Translations under genes and position numbers: made by a program
Part shown: positions 36,265-44,291 of the stretch, piece after piece
Numbering within the stretch: the stretch's first letter is position 1
Layout: every line of letters begins with the position of its first letter
Assembly (NCBI RefSeq): GCF_012034205.1
Contig: NZ_JAATEM010000004.1
Location: 176,131 to 240,130, forward strand
Length of the DNA stretch: 64,000 nucleotides
DNA from: Streptomyces composti
GTDB taxonomy: Bacteria > Actinomycetota > Actinomycetes > Streptomycetales > Streptomycetaceae
Direction of reading: 5' to 3'
The notes under the pieces: model-generated
Seen by the model: only the letters and a program-made list of their open reading frames with translations
Told to the model about the DNA's origin: nothing
Database searches by the model: none

Positions 36265-36319
36265 AAAGGGCTCCGGTACGGACATTGAAGTCGTAGGTAC
36301 TGCTACGCCGGAGCCCTTT
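36265..36319 (-). promoter_or_regulatory. Leader hairpin enclosing the rpsA ribosome site
   Basis: Perfect 12-bp inverted repeat: AAAGGGCTCCGG and CCGGAGCCCTTT, at 36308-36319 and 36265-36276 on the minus strand, with an inner CGTAG/CTACG stem in the 31-nt loop. The downstream arm contains the only GGAG upstream of the rpsA ATG and ends 5 nt before it, so folding would hide the ribosome site. E. coli rpsA is known to be autoregulated through leader structure; a parallel is inferred. Confidence 0.6.
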
Positions 36320-36457
36320 TCGCTCTGCAGAAGCCGGACAGCCAAGGAAGCGCCCCACCAGAGACTGGTGATGGCGCCTCGACAACCGAGGGGACATACA
36401 ACAGATGCGAGCGCAGCCTGCTCTGTCTGAGGTGCGCAGGCCCGCAGCGCAACTTGT

Positions 36458-36486
36458 AGCATACGGGGGCCGCCGGACATGGTCAA
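36458..36486 (-). promoter_or_regulatory. rpsA promoter
   Basis: Minus strand TTGACC (36481-36486), 17-nt spacer, TATGCT (36458-36463). This is the best vegetative-type promoter in the window. It predicts a start near 36451 and a 190-nt leader. The 332-bp intergenic region holds this, the leader hairpin and nothing else I can name. Confidence 0.65.
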
Positions 36487-36591
36487 TGCGCGAAGCCGCC
36501 CACCCGGGGAGCATCGCCGCATAACCGGCACAATTCTCGTCACCCGAGGCCACGCGGGGGCCGGTTCCTGCCCCCTCGCGACACGCCGCGG

Positions 36592-37464
36592 GTGCGGGTT
36601 GGACGGAAGAGTACGACGAGGGAGCCGATCATCCAAGAGGCCGACGCACCCCAGGTTCACGAGGCCGAGGCGGCCGAGCCGGAGGCGACCCGGCGGGAGG
36701 CCGGGGTCACGGAGAGCTCCCGCGCCAACCGGGGCTGGTGGGACCGCAACGCCGACGAGTACCAGTCGGAGCACGGCACCTTTCTCGGCGACGACCGCTT
36801 CGTCTGGGGCCCGGAGGGGCTGGACGAGGTGGAGGCGGAGCTGCTCGGCCCCGCGGAGGAGCTGAAGGGCAAGGACGTCCTGGAGCTCGGCGCCGGCGCG
36901 GCCCAGTGCTCGCGCTGGCTGGCCGGGCAGGGGGCGCGGCCGGTCGCCCTGGACATCTCGCACCGCCAGCTGCAGCACGCGCTGCGGATCGGCGCCTCCT
37001 TCCCGCTGGTGTGCGCCGACGCGGTGGCGCTGCCCTTCGCGGACGCCTCCTTCGACCTGGCCTGCTCGGCGTACGGGGCACTCCCCTTCGTCGCCGACCC
37101 GCGGCTCGTGCTGCGCGAGGTGCACCGGGTGCTGCGGCCCGGCGGGCGGCTGGTGTTCTCGGTGACCCATCCGATCCGGTGGGCGTTCCCCGACGAGCCG
37201 GGCCCCGAGGGGCTCAGCGTCTCCGCCTCCTATTTCGACCGCACCCCATATGTGGAGCAGGACGAGCAGGGCCGCGCCGTCTATGTGGAACATCACCGCA
37301 CGCTGGGTGACCGGGTGCGCGACGTGGTCGCCTCGGGTTTCCGGCTGGTGGACCTGGTGGAACCGGAATGGCCGTCCTGGAACACGGGCGAGTGGGGCGG
37401 CTGGTCCCCGCTGCGCGGGAGCCTGATCCCGGGCACGGCGATCTTCGTGTGCGTACGAGACTGA
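36592..37464 (+). CDS. Class I SAM-dependent methyltransferase
   Basis: 290 aa from GTG 36592; the conserved part begins near residue 45 (SSRANRGWWDRNADEYQSEH). SAM-binding loop KDVLELGAGAAQCSRWLAGQ, acidic strand PVALDISHRQLQHAL, LVCADAVALPFADASFDLAC (motifs II/III), LREVHRVLRPGGRLVFSVTH (motif IV). Similar to UbiE/ubiquinone-type small-molecule methyltransferases; substrate unknown. Start uncertain: a ribosome-site-like CGAGGGAGC lies just before ATC at 36631, where an ATG might be expected, so the 13-codon extension could be non-native. hrpB begins 4 nt after the stop. Confidence 0.88.
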   Translation: MRVGRKSTTREPIIQEADAPQVHEAEAAEPEATRREAGVTESSRANRGWWDRNADEYQSEHGTFLGDDRFVWGPEGLDEVEAELLGPAEELKGKDVLELGAGAAQCSRWLAGQGARPVALDISHRQLQHALRIGASFPLVCADAVALPFADASFDLACSAYGALPFVADPRLVLREVHRVLRPGGRLVFSVTHPIRWAFPDEPGPEGLSVSASYFDRTPYVEQDEQGRAVYVEHHRTLGDRVRDVVASGFRLVDLVEPEWPSWNTGEWGGWSPLRGSLIPGTAIFVCVRD

Positions 37465-37468
37465 GGGT

Positions 37469-39991
37469 GTGATCCGTTACGACGCCCTTCAGTCCCTGCC
37501 CGTACGCGAGGCGCTGCCCGGCCTGACCGGCGCCCTGGACGAGCGCGGCACCGCCGTGCTGGTCGCGCCGCCCGGCACCGGCAAGACGACGCTGGTGCCG
37601 CTGGCGCTGGCCGGGCTGCTCGGCGAGGGGCCCCGGCGGCGGGTGGTGGTGGCCGAGCCGCGGCGGATCGCGGCCCGCGCGGCGGCCCGGCGGATGGCCT
37701 GGCTGCTGGGCGAGAAGCCGGGCGGCTCGGTCGGTTTCACGGTGCGCGGGGAGCGGGTCGCGGGGCCGCACACGCGGGTGGAGGTCGTCACCACCGGTGT
37801 GCTGCTGCAGCGGGTGCAGCGCGACCAGGAGCTGTCCGGGGTGGACGTGGTGGTGCTCGACGAGTGCCACGAGCGGCATCTGGACGCGGACACCACGGCG
37901 GCGTTCCTGTGGGACGTGCGCGAGACGCTCCGCCCCGACCTGCGGCTCGTGGCCGCGTCGGCGACCACGGACGCGGACGGCTGGGCCCGGCTGCTGGGCG
38001 GCGCGCCGGTGGTGGAGGCGCGCGGCGCCGCGCATCCGGTGGAGGTGGTGTGGGCGCCGCCGCCGCGCGCGGTCCGGCCGCCGCACGGGATGCGGGTGGA
38101 TCCGGCGCTGCTGGCCCATGTGGCCTCGGTGGTGCGGCGGGCGCTGGCCGAGCGGGACGGGGACGTGCTGGTGTTCCTGCCGGGTGTGGGCGAGATCGCG
38201 CGGGTGGCCGGCCTGCTGGGCGATCTCGGCGGGGCCGAGGTGCTGCGGGTGCACGGCAGGGCCCCGGCCGCCGTGCAGGACGCGGTGCTGTCGCCCGGTG
38301 AGCGGCGGCGTGTGGTGCTGGCCACCTCGGTCGCCGAGTCGTCGCTGACCGTGCCCGGGGTGCGGGTGGTGGTGGACTCGGGGCTGGCGCGGGAGCCGCG
38401 GGTGGACCACGCCCGGGGGCTGAGCGCGCTGACGACGGTACGGGCCTCGCAGGCGGCGGCCCGGCAGCGGGCCGGGCGGGCCGGGCGCGAGGCTCCGGGG
38501 GCGGTCTACCGGTGCTGGGCGGAGGCGGAGGACGGGCGGCTGCCGCGCTTCCCCTCGCCGGAGATCAAGGTGGCCGATCTGACCGGGTTCGCCTTGCAGA
38601 CGGCGTGCTGGGGCGACCCGGACGCGTCCGGGCTCGCGCTGCTGGACGCGCCGCCGGCGGGGGCGATGGCGGCGGCCCGGGAGGCGCTGGTGGCGGTCGG
38701 GGCGGTGGATCCGTCCGGGCAGGCCACGGAGCGCGGGCGGTCGCTGGTGCGGCTGGGGGTCCATCCCCGGCTGGGGCGGGCGCTGATGGACACCGGGGGT
38801 GCCGGGGCCGAGGTGGTGGCCCTGCTGTCGGAGGAGGTGCCGCGGGAGTACGGGGACGACCTCGCCGGGGCGCTGCGCGCGGCGAGGCGCGGGGGCGACG
38901 GCTACGGCTCGCGATGGCGTACGGAGGTCCGGCGGCTGCGGGCCCTGGCGGCCGAGGAGGGGGCCGGCCCGCGGGCCGGTGTGTCCGGGCCGGCCGGCGG
39001 TGTCCGGGCCGGCGACGGCGACGACCGGGTGGCCGGGTTCGTGGCCGCGCTGGCCTTTCCCGAGCGGGTGGCCAGGTGGGACGGCGGGTCGTACCTGATG
39101 GCGTCCGGGACCCGGGCCGAGGTGGGCGACGGCTCCGCCCTGCGCGGGGCGCCCTGGATCGTGGTGGCCGCCGCCGACCGGCCCGTGGGGAGCCGGCACG
39201 CCCGGGTGCGGCTCGGCGCGGTGATCGACGAGGACGTGGCACGGACGGCCGCCGGGGCCCTGCTCGAGCAGGGCGAGGAGGTGCGCTGGGCCGACGGGGA
39301 CGTGGTGGCGCGGCGGGTCGAGCGGCTCGGTTCGATCGAGCTGGCCGTGCGGCCGTACGACGACGCCGGTCCGGCGCTGGTGCGCGAGGCGCTGCTCGAC
39401 GGGCTGCGCCGGGAGGGGTTCGGCCTGCTGCGGTGGTCACGCGAGGCGGAGGTGCTGCGGCAGCGGCTGGCGTTCCTGCACCGCCGGGTGGGCGCTCCCT
39501 GGCCCGACGTCTCCGACGAGGCGCTGCACGCCCGGGTGGCCGAGTGGCTGGAGCCGGAGCTGAGCCGGGCGCGGCGGCGGGCCGATCTGGAGCGGATCGA
39601 CGCCGGGCAGGCGCTGGCGCGGCTGCTGCCCTGGGCGACCGGGGAGGCGGCCCGGCTGGACGAGCTGGCGCCCGAGCGGATCACCGTGCCCAGCGGTTCG
39701 TCGGTGCGGATCGACTACTCGGACCCGGAGCAGCCGGTGCTGGCGGTGAAGCTCCAGGAGATGTTCGGGCTGCACGAGTCGCCGCGGGTGGCCGGTGTGC
39801 CGCTCCTGGTGCATCTGCTCTCCCCGGCGGGGCGGCCGGCCGCGGTGACCGCCGATCTGGCCTCGTTCTGGCGGGACGGGTACAAGGGCGTACGGGCCGA
39901 GCTGCGCGGCCGCTACCCGAAGCACCCGTGGCCCGAGGACCCGGCCGGCGCCGAGCCCACGCGGCACACCAACGCGCGGCTCAGGCGCTGA
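37469..39991 (+). CDS. hrpB: ATP-dependent RNA helicase HrpB
   Basis: 840 aa, DEAH/RHA-type helicase with the HrpB C-terminal domain. Walker A VLVAPPGTGKTTLVPLAL (about 30-47), VVVAEPRRIAARAAARRM (motif Ia), DECHERH (DEAH variant), SATTDADGW (motif III region), VLATSVAESSLTVPGVRVVV (motif V) and QRAGRAGREAPGAVYRCW (motif VI). HA2 and HrpB_C regions fill 430-840, ending with SVRIDYSDPEQPVLAVKLQE and RYPKHPWPEDP. Cellular substrate is unclear in bacteria. GTG 37469 lies 4 nt after the methyltransferase stop, so they are co-transcribed. Confidence 0.96.
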   Translation: MIRYDALQSLPVREALPGLTGALDERGTAVLVAPPGTGKTTLVPLALAGLLGEGPRRRVVVAEPRRIAARAAARRMAWLLGEKPGGSVGFTVRGERVAGPHTRVEVVTTGVLLQRVQRDQELSGVDVVVLDECHERHLDADTTAAFLWDVRETLRPDLRLVAASATTDADGWARLLGGAPVVEARGAAHPVEVVWAPPPRAVRPPHGMRVDPALLAHVASVVRRALAERDGDVLVFLPGVGEIARVAGLLGDLGGAEVLRVHGRAPAAVQDAVLSPGERRRVVLATSVAESSLTVPGVRVVVDSGLAREPRVDHARGLSALTTVRASQAAARQRAGRAGREAPGAVYRCWAEAEDGRLPRFPSPEIKVADLTGFALQTACWGDPDASGLALLDAPPAGAMAAAREALVAVGAVDPSGQATERGRSLVRLGVHPRLGRALMDTGGAGAEVVALLSEEVPREYGDDLAGALRAARRGGDGYGSRWRTEVRRLRALAAEEGAGPRAGVSGPAGGVRAGDGDDRVAGFVAALAFPERVARWDGGSYLMASGTRAEVGDGSALRGAPWIVVAAADRPVGSRHARVRLGAVIDEDVARTAAGALLEQGEEVRWADGDVVARRVERLGSIELAVRPYDDAGPALVREALLDGLRREGFGLLRWSREAEVLRQRLAFLHRRVGAPWPDVSDEALHARVAEWLEPELSRARRRADLERIDAGQALARLLPWATGEAARLDELAPERITVPSGSSVRIDYSDPEQPVLAVKLQEMFGLHESPRVAGVPLLVHLLSPAGRPAAVTADLASFWRDGYKGVRAELRGRYPKHPWPEDPAGAEPTRHTNARLRR

Positions 39992-40252
39992 TCTGCTGCG
40001 GTGCCGGATCCCGGTCCCCGGGACCGGAGGGCGAGGCGCGGCGGGCGCGGGCCGCCATGGACAGGGAGAGGGCCGGCAGCGCGGCGGCCGGGGCGAGCAG
40101 ACCCCGGGGCGGGCAGGAGGTCAGCAGCAGGATCGGGGTGCGGTGGGCGGCTTCGGGGAGGTCTCCCCGGCCGGGGAGCCGAGCGCGGTCAGCGCCGGCA
40201 CCTGCGCGAGGGCGGCGGCGAGACCGACGGCGGCGGCTGCGAGGGCGCGCAT
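39981..40252 (-). pseudogene. Small signal-peptide/membrane protein, apparently frameshifted
   Basis: ATG 40252 follows GGGAGGAGG and opens a 43-codon frame MRALAAAAVGLAAALAQVPA with a signal-like helix, ending at TGA 40121. A second frame, with good third-position GC, carries TPILLLTSCPPRGLLAPAAA then LPALSLSMAARARRASPSGP and stops at 39981, overlapping the hrpB end. The two frames overlap near a perfect palindrome CTCCCCGGCCGGGGAG (40163-40178), a likely place for a 1-nt indel or sequence error. Together they would give a signal/anchor protein of about 90 aa. No family recognised. Confidence 0.35.
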
Positions 40253-40370
40253 GGGTGCCTCCTCCCGGCGGGCGGCTGCTCCCGCGCGCAGGTGAACTGA
40301 CGGCGCGTCAGGTCAACTGGCCGGGCACCGTAGCAACGGGGGCGTGAGAGGAGAACAGGTCGCGCACGGG

Positions 40371-40408
40371 CCGAGGGCGTGCTCCCGGTGCTGGGAACGC
40401 GCCCTCGG
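40371..40408. terminator. Terminator downstream of the lytic transglycosylase gene
   Basis: CCGAGGGCGTGCTCCC (40371-40386) pairs with GGGAACGCGCCCTCGG (40393-40408), two mismatches, 6-nt loop, 29 bp after the stop on the minus strand. Confidence 0.65.
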
Positions 40409-40436
40409 ATCAGGCGTGCGGTGTGCGGTGATGTGC

Positions 40437-42209
40437 TCAGGCGCTGGGCGAGGGGCTCGGCGAGGACGACTCGGCCGCCGCCACGGTCAGTTCGACGGTG
40501 AGGGTGGCGCCGCCCGCGGTGGTGATGCGGAGCAGGAAGGTGCCGGTGGTGTCGTCCGCGTACAGCTGAGGCAGCTTCAGCAGGCCGTCCTCGTCGGTCT
40601 TCAGGCCGTCGAGGGTGCGCACCGCCTTGCCGTCGGCGTCCTTGAAGTACGGGCCCTTCTCCGCGGGCGCCGGTTCGTCGCCGGAGGTGAGGACGGCAGC
40701 CGTGGCCGCGACCTTGCCGGCGGCGGAGCCCTGGTAGGTGGCCTTCACGACGACCGGCTCGGCGAACTCTCCGCCGGGGACGCAGGTCAGCTCGGTGTCA
40801 TCGGTGCGCTCCAGCTCGTCGGCGGCGCGTTCGGTGACGGTGGCCTTGAAGTCGAGGCCGGGCACCGGCCGGCCGACGACGGTGGCGCGGACGGTGACGG
40901 TGCCCGTCCTCTCACCCGCGACCAGCGCGGGCGCGACCGCCACGCCGGAGCTGTCGGTGGCCACGGTGGCCACGCTCTCCCCGCCGGCGAAGGTGGTGTC
41001 GGTGTCGCCGAGCACGGTGAAGCGGATGCGCACCTTGGCCACGGACGTGCCGGCCTCGGTCTCCGCACGGGCGCTGATCCGCTCGCCGAAGGTGCGGCCG
41101 GCCATAGCGGTGAGCTTTCCGGTGCCCGCGTTCTCCAGGTGGTCCACCGTGTCGGTGGGGGTCTGCGGGGCCTCCGGCGGGGTCGAGGGCGAGGTGGGCG
41201 GCTTGCTCGGGGTGCCGCCGGGCGAGGTGGGCGGCTTGCTCGGGGTGCCGCCGGGCGAGGTGGGCGGCTCGGTGCCGGGGGCGCTGCCGGAGGGCTTGTC
41301 CGGCTCGGGCTTCTTGCCGCCGGGCTCGGTGCCGGGCGTGGACGGGCTCGAGGTCGCGCCGGGGCGCGCCTTGCCGCCGTCGCTGCGGTCCGAGGGGAGC
41401 GGGCCGGTGCCGTCGGGGATCTCGTGGGTGCCCTTGCGGTAGAACTCCAGCCACCTGAGAACGGTGTTGAGGTAGTCCCTGGAGTTGTTGTAGCTGAGGA
41501 TGGCCCGCTCCAGGTCGCCCTGGTCGGAGAGGTCCCAGCCGTTGCGGCACAGGTAGTGGCCGGCGGCGAGCGCGGCGTCGTAGACGTTGTCGGGGTCCTT
41601 GCGGCCGTCGCCGTTGCCGTCGCGGCCCGCCCAGGCCCAGGTGGAGGGGATGAACTGCATGGGGCCGACGGCGTTGTCGTAGCGGCTGTTGCCGTCGTAG
41701 ACGCCGTTGTCGGTGTCCTTGATGAGCGCGAAGCCGTTGCCGTCGAGCTGGGGGCCGATGATCGGGCTCAGCGTGGTGCCGTCGGCGTCGACGCGTCCGC
41801 CGCGGGCATGGCCGGACTCCACCCGGCCGATGGCGGCGAGGAGTTGCCAGGGCAGATTGCAGGCGGGCTTCTTCTCCCGCAGCGCCGCCTCGGCCTTCTT
41901 GTAGGCGTCGAGCACGGTCGCCGGTATGCCGGCCTCGGTGGCGCCGGGCGGGGTGCCCGGGCCGGCGCTCGCGGACGGCGAGGGGCTCGGGCTGTTGAGC
42001 GGCGGCAGGTCGGTGTAGTACGGCGAGTTGCCGGTGGCGCTGTCGGCCGCCGCGTCGGGTGAGGGGGTGGCGTCCGCGCTGGTCTGTCTGCCGTGCTCGT
42101 CGACGGTCACGCCCGGAGCCTGGGACGCGGACAGGGCCGCCACCGCCGCCGCGGCCACCGCGGTGGTTGCCGCTCCCCTGCGCAGCCTCCTGCCGAAATG
42201 CGCCGCCAT
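40437..42209 (-). CDS. Secreted MltB-like lytic transglycosylase with repeat linker and Ig-like tail
   Basis: 590 aa. Signal/anchor at about 8-34 (RRGAATTAVAAAAVAALSAS), then a Ser/Pro-rich stretch. The catalytic domain (about 90-265) includes LPWQLLAAIGRVESGHARGG with the catalytic Glu, YDNAVGPMQFIPSTWAWAGR, DAALAAGHYLCRNGWDL and ILSYNNSRDYLNTVLRWLEF. It cleaves peptidoglycan glycan strands to 1,6-anhydro products. A Pro/Gly/Thr linker holds two copies of PPTSPGGTPSK. Residues 360-590 form beta-rich domains with FTVLGDTDTTFAGG and VVGRPVPGLDFKATV, probably wall-binding or spacing modules. ATG 42209 follows GGGAGGGG. Confidence 0.92.
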   Translation of the reverse strand: MAAHFGRRLRRGAATTAVAAAAVAALSASQAPGVTVDEHGRQTSADATPSPDAAADSATGNSPYYTDLPPLNSPSPSPSASAGPGTPPGATEAGIPATVLDAYKKAEAALREKKPACNLPWQLLAAIGRVESGHARGGRVDADGTTLSPIIGPQLDGNGFALIKDTDNGVYDGNSRYDNAVGPMQFIPSTWAWAGRDGNGDGRKDPDNVYDAALAAGHYLCRNGWDLSDQGDLERAILSYNNSRDYLNTVLRWLEFYRKGTHEIPDGTGPLPSDRSDGGKARPGATSSPSTPGTEPGGKKPEPDKPSGSAPGTEPPTSPGGTPSKPPTSPGGTPSKPPTSPSTPPEAPQTPTDTVDHLENAGTGKLTAMAGRTFGERISARAETEAGTSVAKVRIRFTVLGDTDTTFAGGESVATVATDSSGVAVAPALVAGERTGTVTVRATVVGRPVPGLDFKATVTERAADELERTDDTELTCVPGGEFAEPVVVKATYQGSAAGKVAATAAVLTSGDEPAPAEKGPYFKDADGKAVRTLDGLKTDEDGLLKLPQLYADDTTGTFLLRITTAGGATLTVELTVAAAESSSPSPSPSA

Positions 42210-42453
42210 AGAGTGAACCCCTCCCGTGGACGCCGGAGCGTCCGTCAACGTCTGTTGTGTTCGCCCTGTTCTGACGATCGACCCGTCCCGCCGGTTGCCC
42301 CTTCATGGCGCAGACCCTCGCGACCCTACGACAACTTCCTTTGCGCGAACACCGGTTCCTGACCGTTATTCACCGGTTGGTCATGTTCGGAGTTGAGCGG
42401 TCCTGCGCCGTGGCGTCGCGCATACTGGGTGCCTCACACAGCGGGAGACCACA

Positions 42454-43317
42454 TTGCCCTTCACCCTCAGCCACGCGGCGGCGGTGCTGCCCGCCGTCCG
42501 CGGCGACGGCAGCGGACGGGGCGCCCTGGTGCCGGCCGTGCTGGTGGCCGGGAGCTTCGCTCCCGACATGACCTACTACGCGGCGAGTCTCCTCTCCGGC
42601 GCGATGGAGTTCGGGGACGTCACGCACGCGTTCTGGGGCGTGTTCACCGTGGACGTGGTCATCGCCTGGGCACTGGTGGGGCTGTGGCTGCTGATCCGCG
42701 AGCCGCTGGTGGCCCTGCTGCCGGCGGGCCGGCAGGCCCGGACGGCGGCGCTGCTGCGCTGCGGAGAGCCGCGGGACCGGCCGCGGCCGTCGCTGGTGGC
42801 GCGCTGGTACGCGTCGGCCGTGCTGGGGGCGCTGACGCATGTGGTGTGGGACGCGTTCACCCATCTCGACCAGTGGGGGGTACGGGTCTTCCCGGTCCTG
42901 GGCCGGGAGATCGCGGGCTCACCGCTCTACTGGTACCTGCAGTACGGGGGCTCGGCGGTGGCGGCGCTGGTGATCGCCCTGTTCCTGGCCCGCGCCCTGC
43001 GGCGGACGGATGCACGACAGGCGCCGGGCGTCCCCCTGCTCTCCGCCGCGGACCGCTGGGCGGCGCTGGCCCTGCTCATGGGCTGCGCGCTGGTGGCGGC
43101 GGTGCACCGGGCCACGCGCTGGTGGGCCCACTGGGGACCGGTCGCCAAGCCCTGGGAGCTGATCCCGGCGGTGTGCTTCGGGGCGGGCGCCGGCCTGGCC
43201 CTGGCGCTGCCGCTGTACGCGGCGGCCGTCAGGATGCGGCGTCCGGCCGCCCCGGCCACGACGAGCCGCCCGGCAGACGGGGGTACCCGGCCGCCGAGCC
43301 GTACGGCCGCACGCTGA
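42454..43317 (+). CDS. DUF4184 membrane protein
   Basis: 287 aa, five to six hydrophobic segments. Begins LPFTLSHAAAVLPAVRGDGS then LVPAVLVAGSFAPDMTYYAA, the DUF4184 signature with HxAA and FAPD, followed by GALTHVVWDAFTHLDQWGVR (conserved His/Asp residues) and SPLYWYLQYGGSAVAALVIA. The conserved His and Asp suggest a metal-dependent membrane hydrolase-like fold, reminiscent of YdjM/metal-dependent hydrolases, but the function is unknown. TTG start 42454 has GCGGGAG upstream; no in-frame ATG fits the conserved N-terminus. Confidence 0.85.
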   Translation: MPFTLSHAAAVLPAVRGDGSGRGALVPAVLVAGSFAPDMTYYAASLLSGAMEFGDVTHAFWGVFTVDVVIAWALVGLWLLIREPLVALLPAGRQARTAALLRCGEPRDRPRPSLVARWYASAVLGALTHVVWDAFTHLDQWGVRVFPVLGREIAGSPLYWYLQYGGSAVAALVIALFLARALRRTDARQAPGVPLLSAADRWAALALLMGCALVAAVHRATRWWAHWGPVAKPWELIPAVCFGAGAGLALALPLYAAAVRMRRPAAPATTSRPADGGTRPPSRTAAR

Positions 43318-43657
43318 GCGTCTCCCCGGCCGCCACGAACACGGTGACGGTACGCACGGGGCGGGGCCGGGGCAGCAGCGTGAGCGCGAGAGCGACATAG
43401 CTGCGGGCCAGCTCGGCCCACAGCCGCCAGGGAAGGGCGGGAAGGCCCGCCCGTGCGCCGTCCGCCCGGCCGGGCAGCCACTGCCGGCCGGTGACGGCAC
43501 TGCGCAGCACGGTGGTGAAGGGGGTGGGGAACCGGGCGGTGCTTGCGGCGGCCGCGAAGACCGGAACGGAACAGGACGCCTCGGGCCGCGGCCCGTCGGC
43601 GCCACTCCGCGGGGGTGCCGCTCTGCGGTGAAGCATGCGTATACCCATGCCCCGCAT
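43229..43657 (-). CDS. Hypothetical protein
   Basis: 142 aa, no family recognised. Middle and C-terminal parts have excellent third-position GC: RLWAELARSYVALALTLLPR then VRTVTVFVAAGETLSVRPYG, an amphipathic helix followed by beta strands. The last 30 codons overlap antisense to the DUF4184 3' end (89 bp). Start uncertain among ATG 43657, 43648 and 43636. Included because codon bias continues where the neighbouring gene has ended, but expression is not proven. Confidence 0.5.
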   Translation of the reverse strand: MRGMGIRMLHRRAAPPRSGADGPRPEASCSVPVFAAAASTARFPTPFTTVLRSAVTGRQWLPGRADGARAGLPALPWRLWAELARSYVALALTLLPRPRPVRTVTVFVAAGETLSVRPYGSAAGYPRLPGGSSWPGRPDAAS

Positions 43658-44291
43658 CCTGACCGCGCCCGCGGACGGGGGCGTTTCTACGGGGGCCAGC
43701 CGGGTGAGGTCCGCACACCCCCTCGAGGCGGCCCTGTTGACCGCTTCGCCCAGGCAGGGTCCGGGCCGGACACGTCCTCAGCGAGCTGCCGCCCGGCCGG
43801 CCCGGGTCGCGGGCCGGCTCCGGTCCGAGTTCCGCGACATCGCCCGGACCCCTGCCCCCTGGCGGGCAGGGCCCGCGGGAGAACCGGCCCGCCGACGGCG
43901 ACGTGCGCCGACCGCACGAGCCGCGGGGCAAGTCCGTGCGCACACCGGGCGGACGGCGCCCGGCGGTGCGACCGGCGCCCCGAGGCAGGCACCGGCGCCA
44001 CGCGCCCGAGCATCGGCCGCGCGTTCCGGCCCCACGCCGGCCGCGGGATCCGGACGGCACGCCCCGGCAGCACGTCCGGACCGGACCCGGCCGGCCGGCG
44101 TCGCGGCGGCCGGCCGCACCGGTCCGGTCCGCTCGCCCGAACGAGCACATCGCGGCATGTGCATCACGCCCGAAGGTGTGGCGTCCCTCGGTGCGATCGC
44201 CCCGTCCGGGCGGCAGGCAGCAACCGTCCGCCGGGGCGGACCCTCCGGTCCCGCCCCGGCAGGAGGACGGTGTGAAGCCGCCCCGGGAGGG
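43658..44291. other. Intergenic region of 634 bp with a long hairpin
   Basis: No gene with codon bias or domain found. A long inverted repeat sits at 44078-44130: outer arms GGACCGGACC (44078-44087) and GGTCCGGTCC (44121-44130), inner CGGCCGGCCG arms. It is 160 bp downstream of the polA stop on the minus strand and may end that transcript. Confidence 0.55.

Noticed and set aside
40344..42062. 572-codon plus-strand frame opposite the lytic transglycosylase
   Set aside because: Gly/Ala/Val-rich antisense of a domain-bearing secreted protein with signal peptide.
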